Shown here: piece after piece, positions 23,474-27,720 of the stretch | How the letters are laid out: each line of letters begins with the position of its first letter | How positions within the stretch are numbered: the stretch's first letter is position 1 | From: Spirogloea muscicola | Taxonomy: Eukaryota > Streptophyta > Zygnematophyceae > Spirogloeales > Spirogloeaceae | DNA length: 27,720 nucleotides | Assembly: GCA_009602725.1 (NCBI GenBank) | Contig: WELB01000215.1 | Coordinates: forward strand, 193,351-221,070 | Direction of reading: 5' to 3' | Notes under the pieces: model-generated | Databases searched by the model: none | What the model was told of the DNA's origin: nothing | What the model saw: only the letters and a program-made list of their open reading frames with translations | Program-made: the position numbers and the translations under genes

Positions 23474-23902
23474 TCAGAATGCACCAAAACTAAAAGCTTC
23501 TCTTTGGACTCCATCTGCTGGGAACGGCCTTTCTCCAGCTGGTAGATCCACGTCCTCCTCAGCTTTCAACGCTACATCTCCAACTTTTGCAGCAGCCTCT
23601 GGCAGCCTGTGGCAGATAGAGGGCGAGCGGCAGCACATCATACCGCCAGACCCGAAACCACAACAACGCCCACAGTCCTTGCTTCCTGTCTGCCGCCAGA
23701 TGTACTTCCTGCCTTCACACAAACAACAGGAGCGTGGAGCAAGCCTTCTGCAGCATCCGGCAAGAAATAGGCCTTGTATGCAGCTTTTCACAAAGCACAG
23801 GTACTATCGTTCAAGAGTTCGCAATCCGCAAAGAGCAGCCACTTACTTCCACTGCCATGTCTCTTCGTGCCACTCTTCGTCTCCTTGTCCAGATCCAGCT
23901 TC
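23474..23902 (-). CDS. Last two exons of a cysteine-rich gene on the minus strand
   Basis: The exon at 23902-23847 (56 nt) encodes EAGSGQGDEEWHEETWQW and ends at a consensus donor GTAAGT. The intron closes with GAAGGCAG, and the final exon 23708-23474 continues in phase (split Lys codon): KYIWRQTGSK, DCGRCCGFGSGGMMCCRSPS, an acidic stretch VGDVALKAEEDVDLPAGE, and the C-terminus EAFSFGAF with a stop. Three CC or C-x-x-CC clusters echo the neighbouring plus-strand genes, but I find no residue-level alignment. Upstream exons are not resolved; the open frame 24055-23918 on minus is a candidate, but the gap to 23902 is too short for an intron. The plus strand is also open across 23480-24140, so the strand choice rests on splice sites and composition. 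Confidence 0.5.
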
Positions 23903-24073
23903 CTGTTTGAGAGGATATCATCTTTTCACCCTAATTTGTAATGTCATAGATGCCATCGTTACGCTTGAAGTAACCCTCTGTGGACGGGGAAACAGTCTGC
24001 GCAGCCCATCCTTTTTCCAATGTCTAGTTGTCTTGCTCCATACTACTTTACCCATAGTATCACATCTATACAG

Positions 24074-24971
24074 TGCAAACGGACATCTACAAATGCAACC
24101 GGGTAAAAGATTTGCCCGGTTGCTGGACATCGGTCTATGACATGAAGAAGTGCACCAACGGTTGTCATCAATTCGGTCAGCTAAAGCGCTACCCTGGCCC
24201 CCCCTTGGAGCCGGGCTCTCCAGAGAAGCAGCAATTGTAAGTGGCTAGGCTAGCATTTATTGAGTGCTGCTATGTTTGTCCACCTTTATGCTCCTCTCAG
24301 CTGCGACGTAAGCCCTTCATAATATTTCCCGCAATCTCTATTGCCAATTACGCACATGCACATATTTGTCACATCGCTGGCGGTATGTAAATTCTAGATA
24401 ATCTATGGGTGGTGATGCAAGGCCGTTATTAGGTTGAGTAATTCGTTTAGTTCATTCGACGAACGAAACGTAAGCCTGCTAAGGTTCTCCTCCGTGGCCA
24501 CCTTCTTAGAATGATACAGAATGTATGAAGCTTGGCTGCTCTTGTCGCGCATTAAGTCACCACAGTTGACGACAATGTACTTGTCATTCTTTGTTCCTGC
24601 AGTGCCTTAGTCATAAGAACCTGTAGATGTTGTCCCAGTGACCAAGTTTGCTATGGTGTAAGTCATGCCTGCTCCAGATGTATCTATAGCACGCACTTTG
24701 AGGGTCCTGTCGTTGTCAGGCAGCTTGCAAATTTTCCGACAATGCATTACCAATTAGGCTGAATGCACCACTTAGGCTGTGTGCAACCTTCTATGATAGT
24801 CACGATAAATTAAGTAGGCTTTCACTAGGCACAATTTACACGTTAGGGGAAGCGTGTGTACAGCCAACCTGGTCCTGGTGCGATCGTCCTCTGCCCTGCT
24901 GGCGAAGCATGCTGCCCCAGCAATCACAATTGCCTCCCCAGCCAAGCATATCTGTTGTGCCTGTACTTCCG
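24074..24971 (+). CDS. Diverged paralogue of the 20552-21704 cysteine-rich gene, three exons seen (partial)
   Basis: Exon a (24074-24236; acceptor CTATACAG, donor GTAAGT) encodes TDIYKCNRVKDLPGCW, YDMKKCTNGCHQF and a Pro-rich end. Exon b (24603-24657; acceptor CCTGCAG, donor GTAAGT) encodes ALVIRTCRCCPSDQVCYG, matching exon 4 of the first gene (TCGCCPSNQVCYQ). Exon c (24847-24971; donor GTAAGA) encodes AIVLCPAGEACCPSNHNCLP, matching exon 5 (AVVLCPTGEVCCPSTHQCVP). Phases agree throughout. Several Cys of the first gene are missing (for example HC and TC of exon 5), so the disulphide pattern has changed. The first exon (signal peptide) and last exon are not found. It could be a functional diverged copy or an early pseudogene; no frameshift is seen in the three exons. 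Confidence 0.6.
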
Positions 24972-25890
24972 GTAAGAGCCAGACCAAGAAGGACTCTGCC
25001 ATGCAGACTAAATCAAGAAAGTGCAGGGTAGGGTAGGATGGTGGGTGGTGGGCAAAGAAAAAAAGGGGCGGAGTTAGAAGAAAGTGATGATTACAAGCGT
25101 ACTTGGTGAGCTGCAAGTCAATGGAGGCTTCTGGTGCGAACTATTTGACTGCAGCCCAAGGTGCGCCAGCGCTTTTTCATGCATGGGATATAGAGGATGT
25201 CTGCTCGACAATCTCAGTGGGCGGCCTCTCTGCCTGGCACCTTTGTCCAATTCCTTCCAATCTTCTCCATCTTTCTCCTCAATAGCCACTCCCTCTCATA
25301 GGAGCCCTTCGACTTAGATGTTGATTGGGAAACATTGCCTCTTTGTGTGAACGCCACCAAGTGGCGACATTTGTGAGTACCTAGCCCCAATATTTTGAGA
25401 AAGTGAGTAGCAGAACGATGTAGCAGCATTGCCAGCCGCGCAGCGGCAGGAGCAACGTAGTCTGAGTGACAGAGGGCCAGAGAGGTACAACAGCAAGCAA
25501 ATCTCTGAATGTGGGCTACCTGTTGCTGCTTAAACAATCTGCTCAGTTGCCATCAGGAAGTAAAGCTTGACAACCGAGGACTGGAAGCTGGACAGCGAGA
25601 TCCTGGCGCCTCTGCTATAAGCTAGAATTCGCCCACCTTTCCGATGGCACCATAAGAGCCTGAGCATGTGGCTGACATACTGACACTCAGTGACGCAAGC
25701 TGAAGACGGACAGTCCATCCACCACAGCACATCCGCACAGCATGCACGCCACGGGCTAGCGCTCCTCTCAAGCAAGGCATTGACTTGAGGACCTTGACAA
25801 TGACACTCACTGATTGCAGCTGGAGAAGGTATCAGAACAGGCATGTCACAGCTATCCTGAACTTACTCTCCAATGCAGTGATGATCACGT
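24972..25890. other. Unassigned stretch
   Basis: I see no convincing gene. The last exon of the cysteine-rich paralogue should lie here but was not recognised. Open frames on minus (25844-25530, 25537-25214) lack motifs. A CVTECQYVSHMLRLLWC string on minus (~25690) faintly resembles the LINE CCHC knuckle (H-M-L-R) and may be old LINE debris. Confidence 0.3.
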
Positions 25891-25899
25891 GGCTAGCAA

Positions 25900-26581
25900 C
25901 AAAGACACTCGAAGATGTGGGCCTTAAGATTATATCGTTAATGGTCAGCTACACACTGCATTGAGGATGCAGCGGTGAGCACCCTACTGGGCGTCAGTAG
26001 TGATTGACATGACATCACTCACCTCCAGTAGCTTGCATCTCCTATCAAAGTGGTCAGGGGGTCTTGACATGTTTCTGGGTGCATTTGTTTCAGGGCCAGT
26101 TGGGCAATGCAGCATGTGCATGTCGAGGTCTTCATCTGGGCCCCGGTGCTCACACTCGCATTAGCTGGACCCTGCTAAGCAGGCGGGGAAGGCCGGAGAG
26201 ATGCATGAGCATCAGGTAGGCCTTGTGGCTGAAGTTCAGCTCCTACAGACTTGTTACTACAACCTTAGCTCCGTAGGCGGAGAGGGAGGTGGGAGGTGAG
26301 TCTTGCTGATGCCTCGATTGCGGTCAGACGGAGGCTGGAGGACATAGAACTGCCGTAGCAGGGCGAAAGGGAATGGCTGGATGCTGTAGCAGAGAGGCCA
26401 ATGTCTGGAGGAGGGATGTGTCATACTCCTCGTAGAGCTCGCACAATGAGTTCAGTGGGGCGAAAATACGCTGCAGGTAGCATGCCCTAAGACCAATGCA
26501 GCAGGTGAGGTGGTCAGCCCCAGCTGCAAGTCGTTGAGGGAATGGAGGAGGGGTGGGGGATCTAATTAATCTATCACTCAA
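25900..26581 (-). mobile_element. Old LINE copy: RT thumb, CCHC knuckle, start of endonuclease; antisense
   Basis: On minus, CYLQRIFAPLNSLCELYEEY and DTSLLQTLASLLQHP (~26490-26380) align with QYLTRATPPSPEALAAYATF and the following DAGMVASLAALVRHQ of the 5866-7370 copy. Then SLRLTAIEASARL, SGLPRLLSRVQ (LGLPPPCLQGVRQ) and a knuckle CECEHRG...DLDMHMLHCPTGPET (~26165-26090) follow, and after a gap VMSITTDAQ with HRCILNAV (NIMPITTDARG, HRRTLDFVGV of family A). Several frameshifts and stops. It is the most diverged copy with this much length and probably represents a distinct, older lineage. Confidence 0.6.
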
Positions 26582-26639
26582 AACGCTGTAATGATCACAG
26601 TCTAAATCCCAAACCCCAGCTACTGCGCGCAGTAGCAGG

Positions 26640-26865
26640 TGCCAGCCCTCACGATGGACCAGAGCATGTCCGCACCAGCTCCCGAGTCAGAAGCCACCTG
26701 GTGACTGACTTAGGCTGGCCCCAGACCGGGCGTGCCTGGGTAAGTTACTCGCTGGCTGCCTGCGTCCGGTTGGAGCCGGTGCCAGAAGCTCTTCAGAGAA
26801 GGACGATTACTGCAAAGGTGGTGCTCTTGCCAACGGAGGCAGTCTTTTGGAAGGTAAAGAGCTCT
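26640..26865. other. Unassigned junction sequence
   Basis: Short sequence between the antisense copy ending ~26581 and the next plus-strand LINE copy. Contains GTAAGTTACTCG (~26740) and AAGGTAAAGAGC (~26853), but no coding exon is recognisable. Confidence 0.3.
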
Positions 26866-27451
26866 ATCGACGCGATGCATGGCATCCTGTTGGAGGCTGG
26901 CTTCTCCGTGGCAGCGGAGCACTCCGGCATCATGCCGATCCAGGAAAGGGCCGACGGTCTCCACGCCCGGCGTGTAGACCTGGTGGCCACAGGCCGGCGG
27001 GCCACGTCTTCTCCTGGACGTGGTGACCACTGATGCCTACGACCGCTCACACCCAGCTCAATATGCAACCAAGGCTGGGTATGCGGTCGCCTGCGCTGCT
27101 CGGGCTAAAGAGCTGAAGTACGCAGACCATCCGCGGGAAGACGAGTTCTTCCCGTTGGCCATTAATACCCATGGGGCGCTGGGCGCTCGGTGGTTCGAGC
27201 TGCTCACCCAGCTCGCCCGCCACACCATCGCCCGTCGCTTCCATGGGGAGCCGGTCGACTTTCCTGCAGCCGGGTCGCTGGCGCAAGTGTATCGAATGCG
27301 CCTGGCCGTCCCGCTGCAGAGGTCTATGGCCCGGGCGTTGCACCTTCGTGCCGGCAGAGCCCTCGCTGCTGCCTCTGGCTCTGGCCAGGGGACCCACTTC
27401 AACGAGCCTAGCATCTCCGACCTGCGGCTGCTTAGCAGATTGGCTTATTGA
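26866..27451 (+). mobile_element. Family B LINE endonuclease domain and tail (one frameshift)
   Basis: Starts at SIDAMHGILLEAGFSVAAEH (26866) and reads HARRVDLVAT. A 5-nt deletion near 26985 shifts the frame, then VVTTDAYDRSHPAQYATKAG, KELKYADHP, FFPLAINTHGALGARWFELL and on to LRLLSRLAY with a TGA at 27449-27451. It is very close to the 5866-7370 copy otherwise. The Arg-x-Asp catalytic region is kept, but the shift separates it from the second Asp. The normal RGY end is altered to RLAY. Confidence 0.75.
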
Positions 27452-27455
27452 GCAT

Positions 27456-27720
27456 GATGCATTGCTCATGGGTGACCACATGCTCAGGTGTGCCAAAGGC
27501 AGTGAGCGCACGGGCTCCCACAACCTCCTACGTGACGCCATGTATGGCATCGTCAAGGAGGCGGGATATCAAGTGGCGTTGGAGAGCACTGGGGTGATGC
27601 CCATCCTCCTCCGCAATGGGGTCCCTCGGACGAGGCGTGTCGATCTGGTCGGCGTCCCCCTGGGAGGTGGCAAGCGGCTCCTCATGGACGTTGTCCTCAC
27701 CGACAGCTTCCGGACGAAGG
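27456..27720 (+). mobile_element. LINE CCHC/endonuclease fragment running off the right edge
   Basis: An open frame from 27456 to the window end reads DHMLRCAKGSERTGSHNLLR, DAMYGIVKEAGYQVALESTG, RTRRVDLVGVPLGG and RLLMDVVLTDSF. It holds the last two ligands of the CCHC knuckle and both putative catalytic Asp residues (RRVD, LMDVV), with no lesion in 265 bp. It is clearly different from family B in sequence and closer to the 432-645 fragment (VALE-T-VMP). It begins five bases after the stop codon of the previous copy. Confidence 0.7.

Noticed and set aside
23679-24140. Plus-strand frame of 153 codons
   Set aside because: Open, but with no splice support. The minus strand has a consensus donor and acceptor with in-phase joining and a more protein-like composition. 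Kept as an alternative only.
1-27720. CRISPR array, tRNA or rRNA genes, bacterial operons
   Set aside because: No regularly spaced repeats with unique spacers, no tRNA-like cloverleaf or rRNA segment was recognised, and the genes have spliceosomal introns.

Overview
The window looks like nuclear DNA of a eukaryote, most likely a green alga. There are no bacterial operons. The host genes are split by GT-AG introns with strong GTAAGT-type donors and TGCAG-type acceptors. The rest is mostly a graveyard of non-LTR retrotransposons (LINEs). The algal assignment is an inference from gene type and style, not from a marker gene.

Repeats: about two thirds of the window (1-12835, 16640-20220 and 25900-27720) holds more than 30 short LINE remnants in both orientations. 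Nearly all are 5'-truncated and keep only the C-terminus of the polyprotein and the 3'UTR. The best copies show reverse transcriptase (RT) palm motifs (17850-19150, minus), then an RT thumb, a CCHC knuckle and a restriction-like (PD-D/EXK type) endonuclease (5866-7370, plus). At least three tail families can be told apart by how the protein ends and by the 3'UTR: A (...VLTRGY, 3'UTR with a GGCC-ATTT-GGCC core), B (...RLLSRGY, 3'UTR with GGGCTGG/CCAGCCC) and C (...LLLTRGY, 3'UTR with GGCTG/CAGCC). A short GC-rich stem-loop near the 3' end recurs in all of them. Copies are stacked head-to-tail, densest at 9290-12610, and several begin at or just after the stop codon of the previous copy. A separate 474-bp element with 19-bp terminal inverted repeats lies at 5059-5532.

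Host genes: two islands are relatively free of repeats. At 12936-15703 (plus) is a multi-exon gene for a Golgi-type family GT61 (DUF563) glycosyltransferase; its start codon lies about 100 bp from LINE debris. At 20552-24971 is a small cluster of secreted-type cysteine-rich genes. A six-exon plus-strand gene (20552-21704) has a clear signal peptide. A diverged paralogue (24074-24971, plus) shares the exon layout and the CCPS-QVCY and LCP-GE-CCPS motifs. Two good exons of an unrelated-looking, Cys-rich minus-strand gene lie at 23474-23902. None of the cysteine-rich genes can be given a function from sequence alone.

Region by region: 1-5050, mixed LINE remnants and unassigned DNA; 5059-5532, inverted-repeat element; 5560-7515, chimeric ORF carrying the longest intact LINE C-terminus; 7572-12835, dense nested LINE tails, (CT)n tracts and a 4-N gap; 12936-15703, GT61 gene; 15704-16640, unassigned; 16640-20220, LINE debris including the antisense RT copy; 20552-24971, cysteine-rich gene cluster; 24972-25890, unassigned; 25900-27720, three further LINE copies, the last running off the right edge.
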